Positions 46,231 to 54,838 of a stretch of DNA of 64,000 bases are shown here, in pieces. The stretch lies in the NCBI RefSeq assembly GCF_010500245.1, contig NZ_JAAGOX010000022.1, forward strand, positions 62,001 to 126,000, read 5' to 3'. This stretch comes from Ruegeria sp. PrR005 (GTDB taxonomy: Bacteria > Pseudomonadota > Alphaproteobacteria > Rhodobacterales > Rhodobacteraceae). The notes beneath the pieces were generated by a model, which was not told the origin of the DNA, did no database searches, and worked only from the letters and a program-made list of their open reading frames with translations. The position numbers and the translations under genes are program-made. How positions within the stretch are numbered: the stretch's first letter is position 1; each line of letters opens with the position of its first letter.

Positions 46231-47294
46231 CCATCCCCGCCACCATGTCCGGCGTCCAACTGACCCGTCACGGCGGGCCAGAGGCGCTGGCGTGGTGCGA
46301 TGACATCCCCGTTCCGGCCCCCGGGCCGGGGCAGGTTCTGGTCCGGGTGCGTGCCGCCGGGGTCAACAACACCGACATCAACACGCGGATCGGCTGGTAT
46401 TCCTCGGATGTGACCGGCGCCACCAACAGCGGCGAGACCGGAGAGGCGGGCGGCTGGGCCGGGGCGCTCAACTTCCCCCGCATCCAGGGCGGCGACCTCT
46501 GCGGCCGCATTGTGGCGCTTGGCGCGGGCGCGACCGGCTGGACCATCGGCCAGCGCGTCACCTGCCAGATCAACCTGCCGCGTCCGACACCCGACAACCC
46601 CTTCGGCTTCGTGGCCCTGGGCTCGGAACTGGACGGCGCCTTTGCCGAATACTGCCTGCTTGATGCGGATGACCTTTTCGACGTCACCGCCTCGCCGCTC
46701 TCGGACGTGGAAATCGCCGCCATGCCCTGCGCCTATGGCACCGCCTGGAACCTGCTGGCGCGCTGCGGCGTGGAGCAGAGCGAGGCGGTGCTGATCACCG
46801 GCGCCTCGGGCGGCGTGGGGCTGGCCGCCGTGCAACTGGCCGCGTATCTGGGCGCAACCGTGACCGCGATGACCGCGCCCGCCAAGGCCGATGCCGTCAC
46901 CGCCGCCGGGGCAAAAACCATCCTGGGACGCGACGACACGCCCCCGCCCGCCCGTTTCGACCGGGTGATCGACGTGGTCGGCGGCCCGCTCTGGCCCGAC
47001 CTGATCCGCGCCCTGAAACCCGGCGGGCATTATGCCGTCTCGGGCGCCATCGCCGGGCCCATGGTCAGTGCCGATCTGCGCCAGATCTACCTGCCCGACA
47101 TCACCCTCCACGGCGCCACCTACCAACCGCGCGCGGTCTTTGCCGACCTGATCGCCCTGATCAATGCAGGCGCCATCCGTCCGCTGGTTTCCGCCACCTA
47201 TCCGCTCCACCAGATCTCCGAGGCACAGGCCGAATTCATGACCAAACGCCTGCCCGGCAAGATCGTCCTCATTCCGCCACAGGAGGCCGCATGA
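46227..47294 (+). CDS. MDR-superfamily zinc-independent oxidoreductase (quinone reductase-like)
   Basis: 355-aa medium-chain dehydrogenase/reductase. Features: GQVLVRVRAAGVNNTDINTR, PCAYGTAWNLL and the NADPH motif ITGASGGVGLAAVQLA (near residues 190-205), then VIDVVGGPLW. No Cys/His catalytic-zinc set, so it is of the quinone reductase/enoyl reductase group. ATGA overlaps join it to the flavoprotein before and the methyltransferase after, so it belongs to this methylated-amine operon, but its substrate is unknown. Confidence 0.88.
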   Translation: MTIPATMSGVQLTRHGGPEALAWCDDIPVPAPGPGQVLVRVRAAGVNNTDINTRIGWYSSDVTGATNSGETGEAGGWAGALNFPRIQGGDLCGRIVALGAGATGWTIGQRVTCQINLPRPTPDNPFGFVALGSELDGAFAEYCLLDADDLFDVTASPLSDVEIAAMPCAYGTAWNLLARCGVEQSEAVLITGASGGVGLAAVQLAAYLGATVTAMTAPAKADAVTAAGAKTILGRDDTPPPARFDRVIDVVGGPLWPDLIRALKPGGHYAVSGAIAGPMVSADLRQIYLPDITLHGATYQPRAVFADLIALINAGAIRPLVSATYPLHQISEAQAEFMTKRLPGKIVLIPPQEAA

Positions 47295-48187
47295 CCGACA
47301 TTACCCTGCTTGATGGCTCCATCGGCCAGGAACTTGTCAAACGCGCGGGCAAGCGCCCGACACCGCTCTGGTCCACCTCTGTCATGCTCGAGGCGCCCGA
47401 CCATGTCGGCGCCGTGCATCGCGATTATTTCGACGCAGGCGCCACCATCGCCACCACCAACACCTATGCGGTGCTGCGCGACCGGCTGGAACCGGCCGGG
47501 ATCGGTGACCGGTTCGAGGCGCTGATCGACACCGCGCTGGCCCAGGCCGACACTGCCCGCGCCGCGCATGGCACGGGCCGCATCGCAGGCGCGCTGGGGC
47601 CGCTCGGCGCCTCCTACCGCCCCGATATCTGCCCTCCACCAGAAGAGGCCGAGGCGCTTTATGCCGACAGCGTGCGCGCGATGAACGACCGGGTCGACCT
47701 GTTCCTGATCGAAACCGCCGCCTCGGTCGCCCAGGCCGAGGGCGCGCTCCGGGGTGCGTCCATCGGCACCAAACCCGTCTGGCTCTCGGTCACCGTGATG
47801 GATGACGACGGCACCCGCCTGCGCTCGGGCGAAGGGGTGGGCGAGTTGGCCGCCATTGTCGCGCAATACCAGCCCCAGGCGGTTCTGGTGAACTGTTCCC
47901 GGCCCGAGGCCATGGCGGCCGCCCTCGACATCATCGCGGGCTTCGGCCTGCCCTTCGGCGCCTATGCCAACGGCTTCACCCGCATCACCGAAGGGTTCCT
48001 CAAGGACCGCCCCACGGTCGAGGCGCTCACCGCCCGCGTCGACCTGACGCCCGAGGCCTATGCCGATTTTGCCATGCGCTGGGTCGACCAGGGCGCCACC
48101 ATTGTCGGCGGCTGTTGCGAGGTCGGCCCCGCCCATATCGCGCATCTGGCCCAGCGGCTGCGCGCCGCCGGGCACACCATCGTCTGA
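47291..48187 (+). CDS. Homocysteine S-methyltransferase family protein
   Basis: 298-aa TIM-barrel methyltransferase. Zinc ligands Cys202 (LVNCSRPEAM), Cys275 and Cys276 (GGCCEVGPAHI) are intact, and ETAASV, TNTYAV are conserved. Members use S-methylmethionine, AdoMet or betaines as donors. Here it is encoded with dimethylglycine-dehydrogenase-like enzymes, so a BHMT-type betaine donor is likely; that is inference. ATGA overlap with the preceding gene. Confidence 0.9.
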   Translation: MTDITLLDGSIGQELVKRAGKRPTPLWSTSVMLEAPDHVGAVHRDYFDAGATIATTNTYAVLRDRLEPAGIGDRFEALIDTALAQADTARAAHGTGRIAGALGPLGASYRPDICPPPEEAEALYADSVRAMNDRVDLFLIETAASVAQAEGALRGASIGTKPVWLSVTVMDDDGTRLRSGEGVGELAAIVAQYQPQAVLVNCSRPEAMAAALDIIAGFGLPFGAYANGFTRITEGFLKDRPTVEALTARVDLTPEAYADFAMRWVDQGATIVGGCCEVGPAHIAHLAQRLRAAGHTIV

Positions 48188-48198
48188 GGACCCCCGCC

Positions 48199-49182
48199 AT
48201 GACGGCCAAACGCAACCTGCGTCTGGTGAACCCGGACAAGAAGATCTGGCAATTCGACGTGATCGTCGCCCCCGGCTTTGTGCTGACCGAGCTTGCGGGC
48301 CTCGTCGATGTGCTGCGCATCGCCAACCGGGTCTGCCCCAATCCGCCCTTTGCCTTCACCTACCGTTCCCTGCGCGGCGGCCTGATCGAAAGCAGCAGCG
48401 GCGCGGTCGTGGCGACCGAGCGGGTACCAAGCCAGCCGCAGGCCGACTACCTCTTTGTCATCGGCAACACCGACCCCGACCAGCCCGATCTGTCGCTGGG
48501 CCGCGTGGTGCAGGACTATACCTTTCGCGGCGCACAGGTGTTCCTGCTGGCCGAGGCCGCGAGCCGCTATATCAACGAACGCGGCAGCGCCGATCTGGCC
48601 ACCCACTGGGAAAACGCGGCCTTTCTGCGCGAGCGCGGCGCGCGCTTCGACGCGCGCTTTTCCATCGCCACCCAGCAGGGTCCGGTGATCACCTGCGCCG
48701 GAATGGGCGCCACCGTCGACGTGGCGCTCTCGGTCATCGGGCGGCATATCTCGGGACCGGCCAAGATGACCGTGGCCGATATCATGCTGCACGAACACAT
48801 CCGCGATTTCGGCTCGATGCAGCCGGTGTCCGGCCTCAAGACCAGCGCCACCGGCGACGATGCGCTCGACCAGTGCATCAAGACCATGCAGGCCAATATC
48901 GAAGACCCCCTGCCGATCAACGAGATCGTCGCCGCCCTTGGCCTCTCGAACCGCTCGCTGGAGCGCAAGTTCAAGACCTATCTCGGCACCACGCCCAACA
49001 ACTTCTACCGCGAGATGCGGCTGGCCAAGGCCAATACCCTGCTCTTGAACACCACGCTCAGCGTCCGCGAGATCGGCCTCGCCTGCGGTTTCCCCAACGG
49101 CTTCTCGGCGGTCTACAAAAGCTTTTACGGCATCACCCCCTTTGCCCTCAGACGACAGAAACGGACCGCCGCGCAGCGGTGA
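48199..49182 (+). CDS. GlxA/AraC-family regulator, GbdR-like
   Basis: 327-aa regulator with a DJ-1/PfpI-type amidotransferase-like domain (about 17-190; FVLTELAGLVDVLRIANR, VITCAGMGATVDVALSVI) and a C-terminal AraC double HTH (about 225-327; LPINEIVAALGLSNRSLERKF and LSVREIGLACGFPNGFSAVY). This layout is that of GbdR and CdhR, activators of glycine betaine and carnitine catabolism in Pseudomonas. It follows the methyltransferase by 11 bases and precedes the second flavoprotein, so it probably activates these genes in response to a betaine. Confidence 0.9.
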   Translation: MTAKRNLRLVNPDKKIWQFDVIVAPGFVLTELAGLVDVLRIANRVCPNPPFAFTYRSLRGGLIESSSGAVVATERVPSQPQADYLFVIGNTDPDQPDLSLGRVVQDYTFRGAQVFLLAEAASRYINERGSADLATHWENAAFLRERGARFDARFSIATQQGPVITCAGMGATVDVALSVIGRHISGPAKMTVADIMLHEHIRDFGSMQPVSGLKTSATGDDALDQCIKTMQANIEDPLPINEIVAALGLSNRSLERKFKTYLGTTPNNFYREMRLAKANTLLLNTTLSVREIGLACGFPNGFSAVYKSFYGITPFALRRQKRTAAQR

Positions 49183-49269
49183 TTTTTGCAAGTCGCGTGA
49201 CGTTTTTGATGGATTTCCTGTCGCCCGTCCATGCCATTCTCGGGCAAATCCCAAGATCCGGAGACATAC

Positions 49270-51720
49270 ATGGCTGATCTTCCCACCCAGGCCCGCGTGG
49301 TCATCATCGGCGGCGGCGTCGTCGGCTGCTCGGTCGCCTATCACCTGACCAAGCTCGGCTGGAAAGACGTCGTTCTGCTCGAACGCAAGCAACTGACCTC
49401 GGGTACCACCTGGCATGCCGCGGGTCTCATCGGCCAGCTGCGCGCCAGTTCCAACATGACCAAGCTCGCCCGCTATTCGGCCGAGCTCTATATGGGGCTC
49501 GAGGCCGAGACCGGCGTTGCCACCGGCATGCGTCAGGTCGGGTCGGTCTCGGTCGCGCTCACGGGCGAACGGCTGGAAGAGCTCTATCGCAACGCCGCCA
49601 TGGCCCGCGCCTTTGGCGTTCCGGTCGAGGAACTGTCGCCTGCCGAGGTCAAGGAACGCTATCAGCATATCAACCTCGATGGTGTCACCGGCGGTGTCTG
49701 GCTGCCGACCGATGGTCAGGCCGATCCGGCCAATATCGCGCTGGCGCTGGCCAAGGGCGCCCGCCAGCGCGGCGCCGTGGTCAAGGAACGGATCAAGGTC
49801 ACCAACATCGCCAAACAGGGCCGCCGGGTCACCGGCGTCGACTGGATCAGCGACGACGGGTCCGAGCAGGGCCATATCGCCTGCGAGATGATCGTGAACT
49901 GCGCCGGTATGTGGGGCCACCAGGTGGGCCGCATGGCGGGCATCAACGTGCCTCTGCAAGCCTGCGAACATTTCTACATCGTCTCGGAACCCATCCAGGG
50001 TCTGACCCAGATGCCGGTTCTGCGCGTCCCCGACGAATGCGCCTATTACAAGGAAGACGCCGGCAAGATGATGCTGGGCGCGTTCGAGCCGAAATCGAAA
50101 CCCTGGGGCATGGACGGCATCCCCGACACATTCGAATTTGACCAGCTGCCCGAGGATTTCGACCATTTCGAACCCATCCTCGAGGCCGCCGTGAACCGCA
50201 TGCCGATGCTGGGCAGCGCGGGTATTCACACCTTCTTCAACGGACCCGAAAGCTTTACCCCCGACGACGCCTATCACCTTGGCCTCGCGCCCGAGATGGA
50301 CAATGTCTGGGTCGCCGCCGGGTTCAACTCGATCGGCATCCAGTCGGCGGGCGGCGCGGGCCATGCGCTCAGCCAGTGGATGGACAGCGGCGAGAAGCCC
50401 TTTGACCTGGGCGATGTCGATATCGCCCGCATGCAGCCCTTCCAGGGCAACAAGCGCTATCTGGTCGAACGCTCGACCGAGACGCTGGGCCTGCTTTACG
50501 CCGATCACTTCCCCTATCGGCAGAAAGCCACTTCGCGCGGGGTGCGCCGCACCCCCTTCCACGAACATCTCAAGGCACAAGGTGCCGTGTTCGGCGAACT
50601 GGCGGGCTGGGAACGCGCCAACTGGTACGCGCGCCCGGATCAGGAACGCGAATACCGCTACAGCTGGCGGCGGCAGAACTTCTTCGACAACGTGGCCGAG
50701 GAACACAAGGCGATCCGCACCGGGCTGGGCATGTATGACATGTCCTCCTTCGGCAAGATCCGCGTCGAAGGGCCGGACGCCACCGCCTATCTCAACCACA
50801 TCGCGGGCGGCCAGTTCGACGTGCCCGTGGGCCGCATCGTCTATACCCAGTTCCTGAACGCGCGCGGCGGGATCGAGGCCGACGTCACTGTCACCCGCCT
50901 GAGCGAGACCGCCTATCTGGTCGTCACCCCTGCCGCCACCCGCTATGCCGACCAGACCCGGATGATGCGCCTCGTGGGCGATTTCCGCGTGGTGATCACC
51001 GACGTGACCGCGGGCGAGGGCGTGCTGGCGGTGATGGGGCCAAAGGCGCGCGAACTGATGGCGCGGGTCAGCCCCAACGACTTCTCCAACGCCACAAACC
51101 CCTTTGGCACCGCGCAGGAGATCGAACTGGGCATGGGCCTCGCCCGCGTCCACCGCGTGACTTATGTGGGTGAACTCGGGTGGGAGATCTACGTCTCCTC
51201 CGACATGGCGGGCCATGCGTTTGAAACCCTGTTCGAGGCGGGCCAGGATCTGGGCCTGAAACTCTGCGGCATGCATGTGATGGATTGCTGCCGGATCGAA
51301 AAGGCGTTCCGCCATTTCGGCCATGACATCACGCCCGAGGATCACGTTCTCGAGGCGGGCCTTGGCTTTGCCGTCAAGACCGACAAACCCGATTTCATCG
51401 GCCGAGACGCGGTGCTGCGCAAGAAAGACGAGGGGCTCAAGACCCGCATGGTCCAGTTCCGCCTGACCGACCCCGAACCGCTGCTCTATCATAACGAGCC
51501 GCTGCTCAGGGACGGGCAGATCGTCGGCTACCTCAGCTCTGGCGCCTATGGCCACCACCTGGGCGGCGCCATCGGCATGGGCTATGTCCCCTGCACAGGT
51601 GAAAGCGCGGCGGATATTCTGGCCTCGACCTACGAGATCGACGTGATGGGCACCCGCGTCCGCGCCGAAGCGTCGCTTGCCCCGATGTACGACCCCAAGT
51701 CCGAACGGGTAAAGGTCTGA
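49270..51720 (+). CDS. Dimethylglycine/sarcosine dehydrogenase-like flavoprotein, paralogue 2
   Basis: 816-aa protein, same domain order as paralogue 1: FAD domain with VVIIGGGVVGCSVAYHL, covalent-FAD motif TSGTTWHAAG (His49), then a GcvT-like folate half (VTYVGELGWEIYV, GMHVMDCCRIEKAFRHFGHD). The GLIGQLRASSNMTKLARYS segment after His49 is the form common in dimethylglycine and sarcosine dehydrogenases, whereas paralogue 1 is divergent. GGAGACATAC precedes ATG 49270. It lies 87 bases after the regulator gene, so it may have its own promoter. Confidence 0.92.
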   Translation: MADLPTQARVVIIGGGVVGCSVAYHLTKLGWKDVVLLERKQLTSGTTWHAAGLIGQLRASSNMTKLARYSAELYMGLEAETGVATGMRQVGSVSVALTGERLEELYRNAAMARAFGVPVEELSPAEVKERYQHINLDGVTGGVWLPTDGQADPANIALALAKGARQRGAVVKERIKVTNIAKQGRRVTGVDWISDDGSEQGHIACEMIVNCAGMWGHQVGRMAGINVPLQACEHFYIVSEPIQGLTQMPVLRVPDECAYYKEDAGKMMLGAFEPKSKPWGMDGIPDTFEFDQLPEDFDHFEPILEAAVNRMPMLGSAGIHTFFNGPESFTPDDAYHLGLAPEMDNVWVAAGFNSIGIQSAGGAGHALSQWMDSGEKPFDLGDVDIARMQPFQGNKRYLVERSTETLGLLYADHFPYRQKATSRGVRRTPFHEHLKAQGAVFGELAGWERANWYARPDQEREYRYSWRRQNFFDNVAEEHKAIRTGLGMYDMSSFGKIRVEGPDATAYLNHIAGGQFDVPVGRIVYTQFLNARGGIEADVTVTRLSETAYLVVTPAATRYADQTRMMRLVGDFRVVITDVTAGEGVLAVMGPKARELMARVSPNDFSNATNPFGTAQEIELGMGLARVHRVTYVGELGWEIYVSSDMAGHAFETLFEAGQDLGLKLCGMHVMDCCRIEKAFRHFGHDITPEDHVLEAGLGFAVKTDKPDFIGRDAVLRKKDEGLKTRMVQFRLTDPEPLLYHNEPLLRDGQIVGYLSSGAYGHHLGGAIGMGYVPCTGESAADILASTYEIDVMGTRVRAEASLAPMYDPKSERVKV

Positions 51721-51999
51721 CCCGTCCTCCCAAGGCTCAGGAACGCGCGGCGTCGCCGCGCGATCCTCTGGTTTCGAGGTCCCGGGGCGCTTTGCGCCCC
51801 CGTGTACAAAACGGTCAATCCGGGGTCTGAGCGGCGTACAAAACGGTCAATTTCCTGTACAAATCCGGCCCGGGGTTGCCGCCGCAGACCGCCCCGATCC
51901 GCGACCCATCACGGGTCTTGATGACCCCCACTCAGTTTTGTCGCTTTCCTTTTCCCGCCTCCGCCTGCAATACACCTGCACAAGTGAAGGAGATCGCGG
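51721..51999. other. Repeat-rich intergenic region after paralogue 2
   Basis: 279 bases with no gene. It holds hairpins CGCGCGGC-GTC-GCCGCGCG (51744-51762) and GGGGCGC-TTT-GCGCCCC (51784-51800), the repeats of GTACAAAACGGTCAAT, and then the rarD promoter and ribosome site (GTGAAGGAGATC). Possibly a remnant of a mobile element. Confidence 0.6.
51804..51851. repeat. Direct repeats of GTACAAAACGGTCAAT
   Basis: Two exact 16-base copies at 51804-51819 and 51836-51851, with a third partial copy GTACAAATCCGG at 51857. No transposase gene is nearby. Confidence 0.9.
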
Positions 52000-52890
52000 A
52001 TGACCCAGACCCAGAACGTGGATACCCCGCGCGGCTTGGCACTGGCCATCACGGCCTATCTCCTCTGGGGGTTTTTACCTTTGTATATGAAGGTGTTATC
52101 CCACATCTCCCCGGTCGAGGTGGTGGCCCATCGCATCGTCTGGTCGGTGCCTGTGGCCGGTATCCTGCTGATCGCCCTGGGCCGGACACGCGACTTGCGC
52201 GCCGCGCTGCGCAACCCGCGCATGCTGGGCATGGCCTGTGTGACGGCGGCGCTGATCTCGGTCAACTGGGCCATCTACGTCTGGGCCATCACCACCGGTC
52301 ATGCACTAGATGCAGCGCTAGGCTACTACATCAACCCGTTGTTCAGCATCGCCCTCGCAGCCCTTATCTTGGGGGAGAGGCTGAGCCGTATACAAGTTAT
52401 TGCGATTGCACTGGCGGCCGCAGGGGTTGCCGTGCTGGTCTTAGAGGCTGGGAAACTACCCTGGGCCGCCCTCAGCCTGACTGTCAGTTGGGGGTTTTAC
52501 GCGTTGTTCAAACGGTCTCTCCCCATCGGTCCGAACCAGGGTTTCCTGCTCGAAGTGCTGATCCTGACGCCATTCGCGCTGGCCTTTCTCTTGTGGCAAT
52601 CGGCGCAGGGGTTGGGGTCGTTTGGCGTTACGACACAAGATACGGTGCTGCTGGCCGGGGCAGGGGTGGTGACGGCGGTGCCGCTGCTGTTCTATGCCAA
52701 TGGCGCGAAACTGGTGCGTCTGTCGACCATGGGTATCCTGCAATACATCGCGCCCACGATGATCTTCATCACCGCCATCACCCTGTTCGGAGAAGAGATC
52801 GACCGAGGCCGCCTGATCGCCTTCCCGATGATCTGGGCCGCGCTGGTGATCTATTCCGTGCCGATGCTGCGTCAGATGCGTCGCGCCTGA
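52000..52890 (+). CDS. rarD: RarD-like EamA/DMT-superfamily transporter
   Basis: 296-aa inner-membrane protein with ten helices in two EamA repeats. TAYLLWGFLPLYMKVL, VAHRIVWSVPVAGI, GYYINPLFSIALAALILGER and ILQYIAPTMIFITAI are the RarD signature. Exporters of this type are linked to chloramphenicol resistance and amine/nucleoside export, but the substrate is unknown. Its codon use is slightly more relaxed (more AT in the third base) than that of its neighbours. Converges on the SGNH gene with an overlap of 19 bases. Confidence 0.92.
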   Translation: MTQTQNVDTPRGLALAITAYLLWGFLPLYMKVLSHISPVEVVAHRIVWSVPVAGILLIALGRTRDLRAALRNPRMLGMACVTAALISVNWAIYVWAITTGHALDAALGYYINPLFSIALAALILGERLSRIQVIAIALAAAGVAVLVLEAGKLPWAALSLTVSWGFYALFKRSLPIGPNQGFLLEVLILTPFALAFLLWQSAQGLGSFGVTTQDTVLLAGAGVVTAVPLLFYANGAKLVRLSTMGILQYIAPTMIFITAITLFGEEIDRGRLIAFPMIWAALVIYSVPMLRQMRRA

Positions 52891-53519
52891 CCCTCGATCA
52901 CCCGCGCCAGCCCCTCGGCCCAATGCGCATAGGCCAGCGCGCTGGGATGGTATCCATCCCGCGCCGCCATCGCCGGATCCAGAGGGATCTGCGGTCGATG
53001 ATGAACCGCTTGCGGAAAACGGTCGAGCATTGTGGCAAGAGACCGATCAAGCCTTTGAGATTGCTGACCTAATACCCAGGACAGCGGTTGCGGCAGGGCC
53101 GGGAACAGGGCCATGTCCGGCACCGATGTGACCAACACCAGCCGTGCCGCCAGCGGTCCGGTCAACAGCTCCATCAGTGCCGCCTGCCGGGCCGCGAATT
53201 GCCGGGCCGAGGTCGCGCGGGTGGTGTCATTCACCCCCAGAGAGGTCACCACCACGTCGAACGGACCGGGCAGGGCGCCCAGCCGCGCCAGCGTATCGCG
53301 GGTGGTGTGGCCGGTGGTCGCCTCCAGCCGCCAGTCGACGGTAAAGGCTTGCGCCAGCCGCGACACCAGCTGCCCGCTCAGCGCCAGATCCTGACAGTCC
53401 ACCCCGACCCCGGCGGCGGCGCTGTCGCCCGCGATCAGCAGGCGCAGCGCCGGACCGGACCCGACGCGCCCCGCGCGCGGCCCCGCCGGTTCGTCCAAGA
53501 GCTGCGCCTTGCGCCGCAC
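52872..53519 (-). CDS. SGNH/GDSL-type esterase
   Basis: 215-aa hydrolase with block I GDSAAAGVGV (nucleophile Ser), block III SLGVNDTTR (Asn), and block V DGYHPSAL (Asp-x-x-His). A canonical start exists only at GTG 53519, but the same frame continues upstream through a hydrophobic stretch ILRIPLLPVLAAQGLAV without a stop, and relatives carry such an N-terminal segment; only a non-standard CTG/ATT start overlapping the preceding stop would include it. So the true N-terminus may be about 20 residues longer. Confidence 0.85.
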   Translation of the reverse strand: MRRKAQLLDEPAGPRAGRVGSGPALRLLIAGDSAAAGVGVDCQDLALSGQLVSRLAQAFTVDWRLEATTGHTTRDTLARLGALPGPFDVVVTSLGVNDTTRATSARQFAARQAALMELLTGPLAARLVLVTSVPDMALFPALPQPLSWVLGQQSQRLDRSLATMLDRFPQAVHHRPQIPLDPAMAARDGYHPSALAYAHWAEGLARVIEGQARRI

Positions 53520-53581
53520 CGCCAGCCCCTGCGCCGCAAGGACCGGCAGCAGGGGAATACGCAGGATCTGGTCTATGCCAA

Positions 53582-53992
53582 TCAGCTAAGTGCCTCGCGA
53601 AACTTGAGGAATCGCGCATCGGTCATCACCCGCGCGTTCATCGCATCGCGAAGCGCACCTACAGTCTTGTAAGGACGCATGACGACCTCGAACTCCTGGA
53701 TCAGCCCAGCATCGTTGAGGGTGATCAGGTCGACGCCCACCGCGTCCAGATCGCCAACCTTGCATTGGAACTCCAGCGCCCAATCCTTGCCCTCGCCCAT
53801 CACCCGGCGATAGCGAAAGTCGGAAAACACCTGGCCCACGTGACCCAGAACCGCCGCCACCGCGTTGCGCCCGGTCCAGGTTTTGTAATAGGTCGGTGGC
53901 AGGAAACGGACATCCTCGGCGAGCAACGCATGGATCAGGCTTTCGTCGCCCTTGGCCACCACCTCCTGCATTCGTGCGATCGTGGGGTGCAT
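53582..53992 (-). CDS. Nuclear transport factor 2/SnoaL-like protein
   Basis: 136-aa alpha+beta barrel protein of the NTF2-like superfamily, with the N-terminal helix pattern MQEVVAKGDESLIHALLAEDVRF and FLPPTYYKTWTGRNAVAAVL. Such folds bind small molecules (ketosteroid isomerases, polyketide cyclases); no catalytic residue assignment is possible. GAGGAGAGACCAG gives the ribosome site for ATG 53992. Upstream of and likely coupled to the SGNH gene. Confidence 0.85.
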   Translation of the reverse strand: MHPTIARMQEVVAKGDESLIHALLAEDVRFLPPTYYKTWTGRNAVAAVLGHVGQVFSDFRYRRVMGEGKDWALEFQCKVGDLDAVGVDLITLNDAGLIQEFEVVMRPYKTVGALRDAMNARVMTDARFLKFREALS

Positions 53993-54095
53993 CTGGTCTC
54001 TCCTCTCGATGGTCTGGCCGCAGCCTTGCGCTGCCACATCGCCAGCGCAAGCGCGACGTTGCGAGAACCCGCCGTCTGCGCTAGGGCATGCGGCC

Positions 54096-54743
54096 ATGAA
54101 CGAAGACTATTCGCCCCCCCAAGACCCGCTGGACGTGATCCACGAGGACGCCGAACTGATCGTGGTCAACAAGCCGGCCGGCCTGCTGTCCGTGCCTGGG
54201 CGCGGCGAACACCTGGCCGACTGCCTGCTAAGCCGCGTTCAGGCGGCGTTTCCCGGGGCACTGTTGGTACATCGGCTAGACCGGGACACATCGGGTGTCA
54301 TGGTTTTTGCTCAGACCCCGCATGCGCAGCGCAGTCTTGGCCGCCAGTTCGAAGAACGCAAGACGAAAAAGACCTATGTTGCAAGACTTTGGGGCAAGCT
54401 TGAGCCCAAGGCCGGCACCGTCGATCTGCCGCTGATCGTCGATTGGCCCAACCGGCCGCGCCAGATGGTCTGCCACGAAACCGGGCGCCCGGCGGTGACG
54501 GACTGGCGCGTCCTGCGCTATGAGGGCGACACCACCCGGGTTCGCCTGACACCGCAAACCGGCCGGTCGCATCAGCTGCGGGTGCATTGCCTGGCGCTGG
54601 GGCATCCGATCCTGGGCGATCCATTCTACGCCACGGGTCCTGCGCGCGATTTCCCGCGCCTGATGCTGCATTCCGAGGAACTGCGTTTGAAACACCCCGA
54701 AAGCGGCCAGTCGATGAAATTCCGCGCACCAGCGCCGTTCTGA
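54096..54743 (+). CDS. rluA: RluA-family pseudouridine synthase
   Basis: 215-aa enzyme. The catalytic Asp is in HRLDRDTSGVMVF; AELIVVNKPAGLLSVPG and RLTPQTGRSHQLRVH are the family segments. No S4 domain is present, as in RluA proper (which modifies 23S U746 and tRNA U32) rather than RluC/RluD. It is divergent from the NTF2-like gene. Confidence 0.92.
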   Translation: MNEDYSPPQDPLDVIHEDAELIVVNKPAGLLSVPGRGEHLADCLLSRVQAAFPGALLVHRLDRDTSGVMVFAQTPHAQRSLGRQFEERKTKKTYVARLWGKLEPKAGTVDLPLIVDWPNRPRQMVCHETGRPAVTDWRVLRYEGDTTRVRLTPQTGRSHQLRVHCLALGHPILGDPFYATGPARDFPRLMLHSEELRLKHPESGQSMKFRAPAPF

Positions 54744-54770
54744 TCCCGCCAAGCCCATTCACTTTGCCGA

Positions 54771-54817
54771 AAATACTCCGGGGGAGTCGCGCAAAGCGCG
54801 GCGGGGGCAGCGCCCCC
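54771..54817. repeat. Dispersed three-hairpin repeat, copy B (inverted relative to copy A)
   Basis: A 47-base inverted copy of the 42033-42081 element. The outer two hairpins match exactly; the middle hairpin is GCGC-AAA-GCGC instead of CGCCGC-TTT-GCGGCG, so both arms changed together and pairing is kept. Confidence 0.88.
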
Positions 54818-54838
54818 TCAGTTTGGCAAGACAAACGA

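Noticed and set aside
48058-51558. Minus-strand open frame of 1166 codons opposite the methyltransferase, GlxA regulator and flavoprotein genes
   Set aside because: It spans three well-supported plus-strand genes and the gap between two of them. The composition is that of a GC-rich shadow frame and there is no family resemblance.
51804-51870. GTACAAAACGGTCAAT repeats considered as a CRISPR remnant
   Set aside because: Repeat is too short, spacing is 16 bases between copies, only two full copies, and no cas gene.
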